Positions 56,495 through 64,000 of a DNA stretch of 64,000 nucleotides are shown piece after piece (within the stretch, counting starts at the first letter, position 1; every line of letters begins with the position of its first letter). A model generated the notes under the pieces. That model was not told the DNA's origin. It was given only the letters and a program-made list of their open reading frames with translations, and ran no database searches. A program made the position numbers and the translations under genes. The stretch is from Massilia sp. KIM (lineage in GTDB: Bacteria > Pseudomonadota > Gammaproteobacteria > Burkholderiales > Burkholderiaceae_D), in NCBI RefSeq assembly GCF_002007115.1, contig NZ_MVAD01000001.1, positions 1,550,001-1,614,000 on the forward strand, given 5' to 3'.

Positions 56495-57718
56495 TCAGCC
56501 GCCGTGCTGCGAGGGCTTGAGCTCGACCTTCAGCCAGCCGGGCCGGCGCAGGTCGAACTGCTTGTAAGCGTCGATCACCGATTCCAGGTCCTGCTGCTGG
56601 GTGATGATCGCGGTCGGATCGACCACCCCGGTACGCACCAGGTCGACCAGGTGCGGAATGTACTTGCGGTGGTTGCAGTTGCCCATCTTGATGGTGATGT
56701 TCTTGTTCATCGCCTTCCCGATGGGGAAAGAGGTATCGTCAGGCGGATAGACCCCGATGATCGACAGCGTGCCGGCCTTGGCCAGGGCGGCGATCGCCCA
56801 CTGCTGGGCCTGGGAAGGCGCCTGGCCGGGCTTCCAGTTCTCGCCGTCCGGATGCTGGACCGGCGCCACCGCCTCTACCTCTTTCCTGAATTCGCCGGCC
56901 TGTTCCTGCGCCTGCTTCGCGGCCGGGCCGTGGTGCGGGCACTCGGCATCCACGCCCACGGCGTCGATCGCGCAGTCGGCGCCGATGCCGCCGGTCAGGT
57001 CGAGGATCGCCTGCACCGGGTCTTCCCGGTCGAAGTCGATCACCTCGGCGCCCTGGCGGCGCGCCATGTCCAGGCGATCCGGCAGATTGTCGACCGCCAG
57101 CACGCGCCCGGCCCCCAGCAGCTTGGCCGAGACGATCGCGAACTGCCCCACCGGGCCGCAGCCGAACACCACCACGGTATGGCCGGGCTTGATGTCGGCG
57201 AGGTCGGCGCCAAAATAGCCGGTCGGGAAGATGTCGGACAGCAGGATGGCCTGATCGTCGCTCACCTCGTCCGGAAGCCGGACCAGGTTGATGCTGGCGA
57301 AGGGTACCCGCGCCTTCTCGGCCTGCAGGCCGTTGAAGGGGCCGCTGTCCTTGGGCCCGCCATAGAAGGCGGTGCCCGCCGACGGACCGTTGGGGTTGGC
57401 GTTGTCGCACTGGGCGTAGTAGCCGGCGCGGCAGTAGGAACAGTAGCCGCAGGCGATGGTTGAGGGAATCACGACGCGGTCGCCCACCGACAGGTTGCGC
57501 ACGCCCTCGCCGATCCGCTCGACCACGCCGACCGCCTCGTGGCCGAGGATGGTGCCGCCCTGCATGCCGCTGAAGGTGCCGCGCACGAAGTGCAGGTCGG
57601 TGCCGCAGATGGCGCTGGCCGTGATGCGCACGATCGCATCCTGCGGCTGCTCGATGGCTGGTTCGGGAACGTCTTCCAGGCGGATGTCGCCCACATCGTG
57701 GAACACAACGGCTTTCAT
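56495..57718 (-). CDS. Zinc-dependent alcohol/formaldehyde dehydrogenase-like protein
   Basis: 407 residues of the medium-chain dehydrogenase family. Catalytic zinc ligands are Cys38 (AICGTD) and His60-Glu61 (GHEAVG). A structural-zinc loop carries CGYCSYCRAGYYAQC. The NAD site is VFGCGPVGQFAIVSAKLLGAGRV. A long insert with AKQAQEQAGEFRKEVEAV is like that in glutathione-independent formaldehyde dehydrogenase (FdhA-like) proteins. It is the first gene of a two-gene unit with the ThDP enzyme. Confidence 0.88.
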   Translation of the reverse strand: MKAVVFHDVGDIRLEDVPEPAIEQPQDAIVRITASAICGTDLHFVRGTFSGMQGGTILGHEAVGVVERIGEGVRNLSVGDRVVIPSTIACGYCSYCRAGYYAQCDNANPNGPSAGTAFYGGPKDSGPFNGLQAEKARVPFASINLVRLPDEVSDDQAILLSDIFPTGYFGADLADIKPGHTVVVFGCGPVGQFAIVSAKLLGAGRVLAVDNLPDRLDMARRQGAEVIDFDREDPVQAILDLTGGIGADCAIDAVGVDAECPHHGPAAKQAQEQAGEFRKEVEAVAPVQHPDGENWKPGQAPSQAQQWAIAALAKAGTLSIIGVYPPDDTSFPIGKAMNKNITIKMGNCNHRKYIPHLVDLVRTGVVDPTAIITQQQDLESVIDAYKQFDLRRPGWLKVELKPSQHGG

Positions 57719-57861
57719 CGCTTCTCCTCTCGCTGGTCGGTATGCATGAGGTCCGCGCCGGTGGGTGTGGCGGACCGAGCATGCACTCTAAGCCGCGTCG
57801 CGGGCAGCGACTGTGCGCCAGCACGCATAAACGGCCGGCGCGGGAGAAGCCGGGCTGCGGC

Positions 57862-58479
57862 TCAGGGCTGGGCGCCGAGGGAGAGGTCGGCCACCAGCTT
57901 CCCTTCCGACAGGCGCACCGGCAGCGCGCCGCGGCTGAGCATGCGGGTGACGGCGCGGTCGCCGTCGCCCGGCTTGACGTCCACCGCGCGCATGGCCTCC
58001 GGCACCAGCAGCACCTCGAAGCCGTGCTCGATGCCGTCGAGCGCGGTGTTCAGCACGCAGTAGTCGGTGGCCAGGCCGCACACCGCCACGCGGCGCACGC
58101 CGCGCTCGCGCAGCGTCTCGGCCAGGCCGGTGCCGTTGAAGGCCGAATAGGCGTCCACCGGCGCCGTCACGGCCTTGGAGACCACGATGGTGTCCGGGGC
58201 GAGCGCCAGCTCGCTGGTGAAGGCCGCGCCCGCGGTGTCGGCCACGCAGTGCGGCGGCCAGGGGCCGCCCTGGGCGGCGAAGGAACAGTGGTCGTGCGGG
58301 TGCCAGTCGCGCGAGGCGTAGACCGGCAGGCTGCGTGCGCGGTACAGGGCGATCAGCTGGTTGATCGGTGCGATGACTTCATCGCCCCGCGGCACGCCGA
58401 GGGCGCCGCCCGGCAGGAAATCGTTCTGCAGGTCGACGATCAGGAGGGCGTCGCCGGGACCGAGAATGATGGCGCTCAT
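57862..58479 (-). CDS. pncA: Nicotinamidase
   Basis: PncA hydrolyses nicotinamide to nicotinate for NAD salvage. The 205 residues contain the full set: catalytic Asp16 (VDLQNDF), Lys102 (VSKA) and Cys141 (GLATDYCV), and metal ligands Asp58, His60 and His64 (RDWHPHDH). GGGGAGC precedes the ATG at 58479. The frame is open further upstream but lacks family similarity. It lies downstream of the amino-acid permease gene, beyond a terminator. Confidence 0.95.
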   Translation of the reverse strand: MSAIILGPGDALLIVDLQNDFLPGGALGVPRGDEVIAPINQLIALYRARSLPVYASRDWHPHDHCSFAAQGGPWPPHCVADTAGAAFTSELALAPDTIVVSKAVTAPVDAYSAFNGTGLAETLRERGVRRVAVCGLATDYCVLNTALDGIEHGFEVLLVPEAMRAVDVKPGDGDRAVTRMLSRGALPVRLSEGKLVADLSLGAQP

Positions 58480-58496
58480 GAAGATATGCTCCCCAA

Positions 58497-58526
58497 ATGA
58501 AAAAGGCGCGCCGGGCTGGCGCGCCT
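58497..58526 (-). terminator. Rho-independent terminator of the APC permease gene
   Basis: An 8-bp stem, AGGCGCGC / GCGCGCCT, with a 7-nt loop. On the minus strand it is followed by TTTTTCATTT. Confidence 0.8.
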
Positions 58527-58604
58527 GGTGCCCCAGCTTACCATGGGGCGGGATGTGGCCGCTGACGCCATCCCCCCGCACGCGGCGGGCGGATGGCGCA
58601 GGAC

Positions 58605-60005
58605 TCAAGCCTGGGTGGGATGCAGCAGCGAGCGCTGGCGCGCGTAGCCGAAGTAGACCAGCAGGCCGAGCGCCAGCCAGACGATGAAGGCGACCCAGGT
58701 GTGCCAGCTCAGGAAGGACATCAGGGCCAGGCAGAACACGATCGCGAGGGCCGGGATCACCGGCACGCCCGGGCAACGGAAGGCGCGGTGCAGGTCCGGA
58801 CGCTTCTTGCGCAGGATGATCACGGCCACCGAGACCAGCGAGAACGCGGCCAGGGTGCCGATGTTGACCAGCTCGGCCAGCACGCCCAGCGGCACCACGG
58901 CGGCGATCAGGCCGAAGATGATGCCGACCATCCAGGTGGCGAAGAAAGGCGTGCCGTATTTCGGGTGCACGGTCGAGAGCTTGGCCGGCAGCAGGCCGTC
59001 GCGCGACATGGCGAACAGGATGCGGGTCTGGCCGTAGGCCATCACCAGGATCACGGTGCTCATGCCCAGGATCGCGGCCAGGTCGACGAAGCCGGCGACC
59101 CAGTTCTGGCCCGCCACCTGCAGGGCCAGCGACACCGGGTGGTCGACGCCCTTGAAGTCCATGAAGGGCACGATGCCGGTCATGATGGCGGCCACCACCA
59201 CGTAGAGCACGGTGCAGACGGCCAGCGAGCCGATGATGCCGATCGGCAGGTCGCGCGAGGGGTTCTTGACTTCCTCGGCGGCCGAGGTCACGGCGTCGAA
59301 GCCGATGAAGGCGAAGAACACCAGGGCGGCAGCGCTCATCACGCCGGTCATGCCGAAGGGCAGGAAAGGCGTCCAGTTATCCGGCTTGACGTAGTTCATG
59401 CCCACGAAAATGAAGAGCAGCACGACGCCGGTCTTGATCAGCACCATGATGTTGTTCAGGCGCGCCGATTCGCGCACGCCCAGCGACAGCAGGAAGGTCA
59501 GGACCATCATGATCAGGAAGGCCGGCAGGTTGAACACGGTGTTCACGCCGGGGATGGCGCCCGGCGCGGCGCGCAAGGCTTCCGGCAGGACGATGCCGAT
59601 GCCCTTGAGCAGCGACTGGAAGTAGCCGGACCAGCCGACCGCGACGGTCGAAGTGGCCAGGCCGTATTCGAGCAGCAGGTCCCAGCCGATCATCCAGGCC
59701 ACCAGTTCGCCCAGGGTGGCGTAGCTGTAGGTGTAGATCGAGCCGGCGACCGGCACGGTGGAGGCGAATTCCGCGTAGCACAGGGCGGCGAAGGCGCAAG
59801 CCAGGGCCGCGACCACGAAGGAGAGCGTCAGCCCGGGGCCGGCGGTCACGGCGCCCGTGCCGGTGAGCACGAAGATACCGGTGCCGACGATGGCGCCGAT
59901 ACCCATCAGGACGAGGTCGAACGGGCCCAGGACTTTTTTGAGTCCGCTGGGCTTGTTGGCCGCCGCCACCATGGTGTCGAGATTCTTGGTTCTAAAAAGA
60001 CTCAC
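58605..60005 (-). CDS. APC-family amino acid permease (cationic amino acid transporter-like)
   Basis: 466 residues with twelve predicted membrane helices. GIGAIVGTGIFVLTGTGAVTAGPG near the start is the substrate-binding unwound-helix motif of APC transporters, followed by CALCYAEFASTVPVAGSIYTYSYATLG. The mix of helix lengths and the C-terminal pattern resemble CAT/YfnA-type carriers of basic or branched amino acids. Import of arginine would suit the nearby cyanophycin genes, but specificity is only a guess. A TTGATT-N17-GATAAT promoter stands about 170 bases upstream. Confidence 0.92.
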   Translation of the reverse strand: MSLFRTKNLDTMVAAANKPSGLKKVLGPFDLVLMGIGAIVGTGIFVLTGTGAVTAGPGLTLSFVVAALACAFAALCYAEFASTVPVAGSIYTYSYATLGELVAWMIGWDLLLEYGLATSTVAVGWSGYFQSLLKGIGIVLPEALRAAPGAIPGVNTVFNLPAFLIMMVLTFLLSLGVRESARLNNIMVLIKTGVVLLFIFVGMNYVKPDNWTPFLPFGMTGVMSAAALVFFAFIGFDAVTSAAEEVKNPSRDLPIGIIGSLAVCTVLYVVVAAIMTGIVPFMDFKGVDHPVSLALQVAGQNWVAGFVDLAAILGMSTVILVMAYGQTRILFAMSRDGLLPAKLSTVHPKYGTPFFATWMVGIIFGLIAAVVPLGVLAELVNIGTLAAFSLVSVAVIILRKKRPDLHRAFRCPGVPVIPALAIVFCLALMSFLSWHTWVAFIVWLALGLLVYFGYARQRSLLHPTQA

Positions 60006-60408
60006 TACATGTTCTCCAATGAAAAAAGTGTTGGTCCCGCGTCTTGTCTTTATAGACGCCGGCGCAGGTCATGCGCCGCCGCTGTACGGCATGCCTGTCT
60101 GATCGACCGCATGCCCGACTTGAAACCGCCCGTACCACGCCCTGCCAACCCGCCAGATGTCGCAGACGTGACATTATCTACAGAATGTTGTTTGGAATCA
60201 AAGCAAAGTGATGAGCGAGCTGCAATTCGTTCGCCAAACGCGCAAAAACACGCCGTTGTATAAACACCTCCCCCTGTTTTCCGGCGCTTGCTTTCCCTAG
60301 ATCAACATCACATAATGGAACATACATGCTTTTGAAACCGCGCCGGCCTGCCACCTGGGAACGGGCGCTCCTGATTCCCCACTTGACACGGCCACAGTCC
60401 GGAACCTG
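60006..60408. other. 403-bp divergent gap between the APC permease and diguanylate cyclase genes
   Basis: The gap holds a likely minus-strand promoter for the permease (60173-60201) and a weak plus-strand candidate (TTGCTT at 60288-60293, N17, CATAAT at 60311-60316). I see no gene, tRNA or repeat in it. Confidence 0.6.
60173..60201 (-). promoter_or_regulatory. Candidate sigma-70 promoter of the APC permease
   Basis: On the minus strand, TTGATT (60196-60201), a 17-nt spacer and GATAAT (60173-60178), with 4 and 5 of 6 matches. It implies a leader of about 160 nt. Confidence 0.5.
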
Positions 60409-62421
60409 ATGAAGATTCGACAGCCATTGCGAGCGGCGCACGACGCGCTGCGCAGGGCCGCCCCATCCGTGCTGTTAGCGCTAGCGCTGTCGGGTCCCGC
60501 CTGGGCGGTGGATACGGAACAGCGCCTGAACGAACTGGCCGCGCTCTCGGAGAAGAACAACGCGAAGGCGCGCGCGGCCCTGCTGGCCGAGGCGCGCGAG
60601 CTGGGCGAAACGGCCTCCTACGCCTCCCGTATCCGCTACCTGCGCCTGCTGCGCCGGGTCCAGAACGATGCCGGCGACAGGCGCGCGGCCTACGAGATCA
60701 ACGAGCGTATCATGGACCTCGCGCAAGCCGAGCGCGACCAGGTCAATATCGCGCTCGCCAGCCTGGTGCGCATCAACCGCCAGCTCGACGAGAACGACCC
60801 GGTCGCCGCCCTCGCCCTGCTCGAAACCCTGGGCGCGCGCTACCGCAACCTAGGCAACCTCGAATTCAGCGCCAGCCTCGAAGTCGTGACCGGCATGGCC
60901 TACAACGCCACCGGCCAGTTCGACAAGGGCCTGCACCACTTCCTGCGCGGGCTGGAGATCGTGCAGCGCAATCCGGGCCTGTGGAGCCCGCGCGAAGCCG
61001 ACATCCGCCTTGCCGTAGCGCGCCTGTACGACAACTCGGGCGACGCCGAAAAGGCGCTCGACACCGTGCGCGAGCTGCGCGCCAGCGTCGCCGTCCTGCC
61101 GCCGCGCGTGGTCACCCATTCCCACTTCCTGGAAGGCCGGGCCCTGGTCAGCGCCGGCCGCGTCAAGGAAGGCCTGGAGGCCTTCGACCAGGCCCTGTCG
61201 CTGGCGCGAGCAAGCGAACTGCGGGTGCTGGAGGCCGGCATCGTCGGCCACATCGCCGACGCCCACCTGCGCGTGCACCACTATGAGGCGGCCGAACGCG
61301 CGGCGCGCCTGGCCCTACCCCTCGCCGAACGGATCCAGGACCAGACCAGCGTCCAGATGGCCAAGGCCAACCTCGGTTTCGCCCTGTTCGGCCAGGGCCG
61401 TGTGCGCGAAGGCCTGGTCCACATCGACGAGGTCGCGCAGGCCCTGGCGGCCAAGGGGGCGATGGCGGGCGTGGCCAACGTGCTGTCCGAAAAAGCCCAG
61501 GCGCTGGAAAAGGCCGGCATGTACCGCGAGGCGCTGGCCACCATCCGCGAGCGCGAGGACATCCAGGCCCAGCTTGCGAGCAAGGACCGCAACAAGGCCA
61601 TCTCGGCGTTGCAGGAACAGTTCAAGGCCAAGGAAAGGGTGGCCCAGATCGACCGCCTGCGCCAGGAGAATGACCTCAAGGACGTCGAGATCCGCAACCG
61701 CAGCCTGCGCCAGACGGTCGCCTGGCTGGCGGCGGCGCTGGCCCTGGTCCTGTCCGGCTTCGTCTTCTTCCTGTACCAGAAGTCGGTGCGCACCGGCCGC
61801 CGCCTGTCAGAACTGAACGAAGAACTGGCCTACCGCTCGGCCCACGATCCCCTCACTGGCCTCTACAACCGGCGCTCCTTCCAGGAGCGCATGCGCCACC
61901 GCGGCGACGAGGAAGCGGCCCGGGTCGAGGCGGCGGATTGCTTCACCCTGCTCGACATCGACCACTTCAAGCGCATCAACGACGTCCACGGCCACGCGGC
62001 CGGCGACGCGGTGCTGGTCGAAGTGGGCCGCCGCCTGAGCCAGACGGTGCGCGAATCGGACATGGTGCTGCGCTGGGGCGGCGAGGAATTCCTGGTGTAT
62101 TCGCAGGGCGTGAGCCCGGCCCAGCGTCCGCTGCTGGTGCAGCGCATCCTCGACACCATCGCCGCCACCCCGGTGGTGCTGGAAGACGGGACGAGCCTGC
62201 AGATCAGCGCCACCGCAGGCGCGGTCTCGCTGCCGCTGGCGGCCGGACCGGACGAGGCGGTGGGCTGGGAACAGGCGATCGCCCTGGCCGACCGCGCGCT
62301 CTACAAGGGCAAGGAAGGCGGACGCAATCGGGGCTATATCGTGCACGGCGTGGAGCGCGGCGGCGACGACAGCCTCGGCGCGCTCGACCTGCACCTGGTG
62401 CTGCCGGCCCAGGCGGCCTGA
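60409..62421 (+). CDS. Diguanylate cyclase with periplasmic TPR sensor domain
   Basis: 670 residues: a signal or first helix ending PAWAVD (about 35), a long TPR-type helical region (about 40-400) outside the membrane, a coiled-coil segment (about 390-435), one membrane helix (438-460) and a cytoplasmic GGDEF domain. The active site reads RWGGEEF (about 555-561), with RESD five residues before it as the product-inhibition site, so cyclic-di-GMP synthesis with feedback is expected. The TPR part probably senses a periplasmic protein. It stands alone and is convergent with the kinase gene. Confidence 0.93.
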   Translation: MKIRQPLRAAHDALRRAAPSVLLALALSGPAWAVDTEQRLNELAALSEKNNAKARAALLAEARELGETASYASRIRYLRLLRRVQNDAGDRRAAYEINERIMDLAQAERDQVNIALASLVRINRQLDENDPVAALALLETLGARYRNLGNLEFSASLEVVTGMAYNATGQFDKGLHHFLRGLEIVQRNPGLWSPREADIRLAVARLYDNSGDAEKALDTVRELRASVAVLPPRVVTHSHFLEGRALVSAGRVKEGLEAFDQALSLARASELRVLEAGIVGHIADAHLRVHHYEAAERAARLALPLAERIQDQTSVQMAKANLGFALFGQGRVREGLVHIDEVAQALAAKGAMAGVANVLSEKAQALEKAGMYREALATIREREDIQAQLASKDRNKAISALQEQFKAKERVAQIDRLRQENDLKDVEIRNRSLRQTVAWLAAALALVLSGFVFFLYQKSVRTGRRLSELNEELAYRSAHDPLTGLYNRRSFQERMRHRGDEEAARVEAADCFTLLDIDHFKRINDVHGHAAGDAVLVEVGRRLSQTVRESDMVLRWGGEEFLVYSQGVSPAQRPLLVQRILDTIAATPVVLEDGTSLQISATAGAVSLPLAAGPDEAVGWEQAIALADRALYKGKEGGRNRGYIVHGVERGGDDSLGALDLHLVLPAQAA

Positions 62422-62505
62422 ACCTCGGGCCACGCGTCTCACAGCCGGCCTCGGCCTCGGCCTCGCCCTCGGCCCTGGCCGGCATCGGCGGCCGCCCGAA
62501 TGTTC

Positions 62506-64000
62506 TCACACCTCCCGCAGCAAGTCCTTGCGCTGCGCGATCGCCACCACCGCCTGCACCAGCACCGCCGGCCGCAGCGGCTTGGTCAGGAATTCGTCGA
62601 AGCCCGCCTCCAGCGCCCTCTGCTGGTCTTCCTTGCGCGAGAACGCGGTCAGCGCGATGGCCGGAATGGTCGAGACCTGGCGGTCGCGCAGGTCGCGGAT
62701 GCGGCGGATCAGGCCGAAGCCGTCCATCAGCGGCATGCCGATATCGCTGATCAGGAGATCGGGCTTGCTGCGCTCGACGATGCGCAGCGCTTCCTGGGCG
62801 CTCATCGCGCCCAGCACCGTCGCCTGCGTGTCGGCCAGCACCTGCTGCACCAGCTCCAGCGAATCGAGCTCGTCGTCCACCACCAGCACGGTCAGGCCGG
62901 ACAGGTCGGCGCTGGGCGCCTGCGCACCGAACAGGCCGAGGGGCTCGGGCGCATCCTCGGGCAGCTGGTCCTGTCCCGCTGCCGGCAGGTGCAGGGTGAA
63001 GGTGGCGCCCTGGTCGACGCCGGGGCTGGCGACCGTGATGGTGCCGCCCTGCAGCTCCACCAGCTGGCGCGCGATGGCCAGGCCCAGGCCCAGGCCGCCG
63101 TGGCGCCGCGCCGAGGAGGCGTCGGCCTGGCGGAAGCGCTCGAACACATAAGGCAGGAAGGCGGGATCGATGCCGACCCCGGTGTCGCTCACGTCGATCG
63201 CCACGCCGTCGTCCTCGCGCCGCAGGCTGACCTTGACCTTGCCGCCCTGCTCGGTGAACTTGACCGCGTTCGAGATCAGGTTGGACATCACCTGCTGCAT
63301 GCGCGCGATGTCGCCCGAGACCAGCCCGACGTCGGGGTCGAGCACGGTGGTCAGCTGGATGCGCTTGGCCATCGCCGCCGGACGCGCGGTCTCGACGGCG
63401 GCCAGCACGAACTCGCCGGGCGCGATCGGCTTTGCCTCGACCCGCACCTTGCCCGCGATCAGGCGGCTCATGTCGAGCATGTCTTCGATCAGCTGGGATT
63501 GGGCGCGCGCGTTGCGTTCGATGGTCTCGAGCCCGCGGCGCAGCATGGCCTCGTCGCGGAAGCCCTGCAACAGGAGCTGGGACCAGCCCAGCATGGCATT
63601 GAGCGGGGTGCGCAGTTCGTGCGACAGGGTGGCCAGGAATTCGTCCTTCAGCTGGCTCAGGTGCTCGGCCTCCACCCTCGCCTTCTGCTCGCGCACCAGC
63701 AGCTGCTGGCGCTCGGCCGCGGTTTCGAGCGAGGCCGCCAGGGTCTTGTTGCGCGACTCCAGGCGCGCGTCGAAGATGGCGGCCAGCAGCGCTATGCTGA
63801 GCAGGGCCACGATGGCGACCGTGACCAGCACTGCCAGGTGATCCTGGTTGACGCCATCCTGGGCCGCGCGGCAGATGCTGCCGGCCTCGAAGCGGGCCGC
63901 CGCCATCCCGGTGTAGTGCATGCCGGCGATGGCGAAGCCCATCACCACGGCGGCGCCGGCCTGGATCAGGCGCGGATGGCGCACGCTGTCGTTGAGGCGG
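62506..64000 (-). CDS. Hybrid histidine kinase with MHYT sensor (cut by window edge)
   Basis: About 498 residues are visible; the N-terminus lies beyond the right edge, as the frame is still open at 64000. The visible part has the end of an MHYT integral membrane sensor (GMHYTGMAAARFEAGS), a last membrane helix, a coiled coil, a HisKA phosphoacceptor LATLSHELRTPLNAMLGWSQ, an HATPase domain (NLISNAVKFTE, DVSDTGVGID, GGLGLGLAIARQLVE) and a C-terminal receiver (LVVDDELDSLELV, phospho-Asp in LLISDIGMPLMDG, Lys in FLTKPL). MHYT domains are thought to bind copper and sense oxygen, CO or NO. Confidence 0.92.
   Translation of the reverse strand, partial: RLNDSVRHPRLIQAGAAVVMGFAIAGMHYTGMAAARFEAGSICRAAQDGVNQDHLAVLVTVAIVALLSIALLAAIFDARLESRNKTLAASLETAAERQQLLVREQKARVEAEHLSQLKDEFLATLSHELRTPLNAMLGWSQLLLQGFRDEAMLRRGLETIERNARAQSQLIEDMLDMSRLIAGKVRVEAKPIAPGEFVLAAVETARPAAMAKRIQLTTVLDPDVGLVSGDIARMQQVMSNLISNAVKFTEQGGKVKVSLRREDDGVAIDVSDTGVGIDPAFLPYVFERFRQADASSARRHGGLGLGLAIARQLVELQGGTITVASPGVDQGATFTLHLPAAGQDQLPEDAPEPLGLFGAQAPSADLSGLTVLVVDDELDSLELVQQVLADTQATVLGAMSAQEALRIVERSKPDLLISDIGMPLMDGFGLIRRIRDLRDRQVSTIPAIALTAFSRKEDQQRALEAGFDEFLTKPLRPAVLVQAVVAIAQRKDLLREV

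Noticed and set aside
60383..60388. TTGACA just before the diguanylate cyclase gene
   Set aside because: It lies only 21 bases before the start codon, leaving no room for a -10 and leader.

Overview
The window looks like high-GC chromosome from a betaproteobacterium, most likely Burkholderiales/Oxalobacteraceae (Massilia/Telluria-like). The main support is the block tRNA-Leu, tig, clpP, clpX, lon, hupB, tRNA-Asp, ppiD. Further support comes from thrC-moeA-moaD, the hpnCDE squalene genes and a cyanophycin cluster with two cphA copies. I see no phage, plasmid, transposase or CRISPR locus. Taxonomy is inferred from gene content, not from a search.

Region by region. 1-5.2 kb: a hydantoinase/oxoprolinase fragment cut by the window edge, the NAD(P)HX repair enzyme nnr, an ABC ATPase and a tesA-like esterase that share a CATG start, and mnmH. 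5.2-15.1 kb: protein quality control on the minus strand (ppiD, two identical tRNA-Asp genes with a scar between them, hupB, lon, clpX, clpP, tig, tRNA-Leu). 15.3-19.6 kb: an RND efflux pair. 19.7-22.8 kb: hpnC-hpnD-hpnE, which make squalene. 22.9-25.7 kb: envelope genes of unknown role (a small peptide, DUF1700, a GIN/DUF2807-type protein, a membrane protein, an FKBP lipoprotein). 25.8-30.2 kb: a flavoprotein, a four-gene operon containing an XRE regulator under a palindromic promoter, and an orphan TRAP binding protein. 30.3-38.7 kb: molybdopterin genes with thrC, then serine and threonine catabolism (sdaA, an epimerase-type threonine dehydrogenase, kbl) with a divergent XRE-cupin regulator, and a Nudix gene.

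38.9-45.8 kb: a prolyl oligopeptidase, an octanucleotide tandem array, a Sel1-repeat protein, a DnaQ-like exonuclease coupled to an Hsp70-like gene, and a DUF2244 protein. 45.9-53 kb: cyanophycin metabolism, with an overlapping plus-strand operon (isoaspartyl peptidase, cyanophycinase, cphA) running into a convergent second cphA across a 16-bp hairpin. 53.1-60 kb: a heme-oxygenase-like diiron candidate, a ThDP enzyme with a zinc alcohol dehydrogenase, nicotinamidase and an APC permease. 60.4-64 kb: a TPR diguanylate cyclase and the end of a MHYT hybrid histidine kinase.

The most coherent physiology is nitrogen and amino-acid economy: cyanophycin synthesis and breakdown, threonine and serine interconversion, a permease and an oxoprolinase. 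The least explained parts are non-coding: a dispersed 28-bp inverted-repeat family (three copies), two degenerate tandem arrays, the tRNA-Asp scar, and palindromic operators ahead of the XRE operon and the cyanophycin operon.
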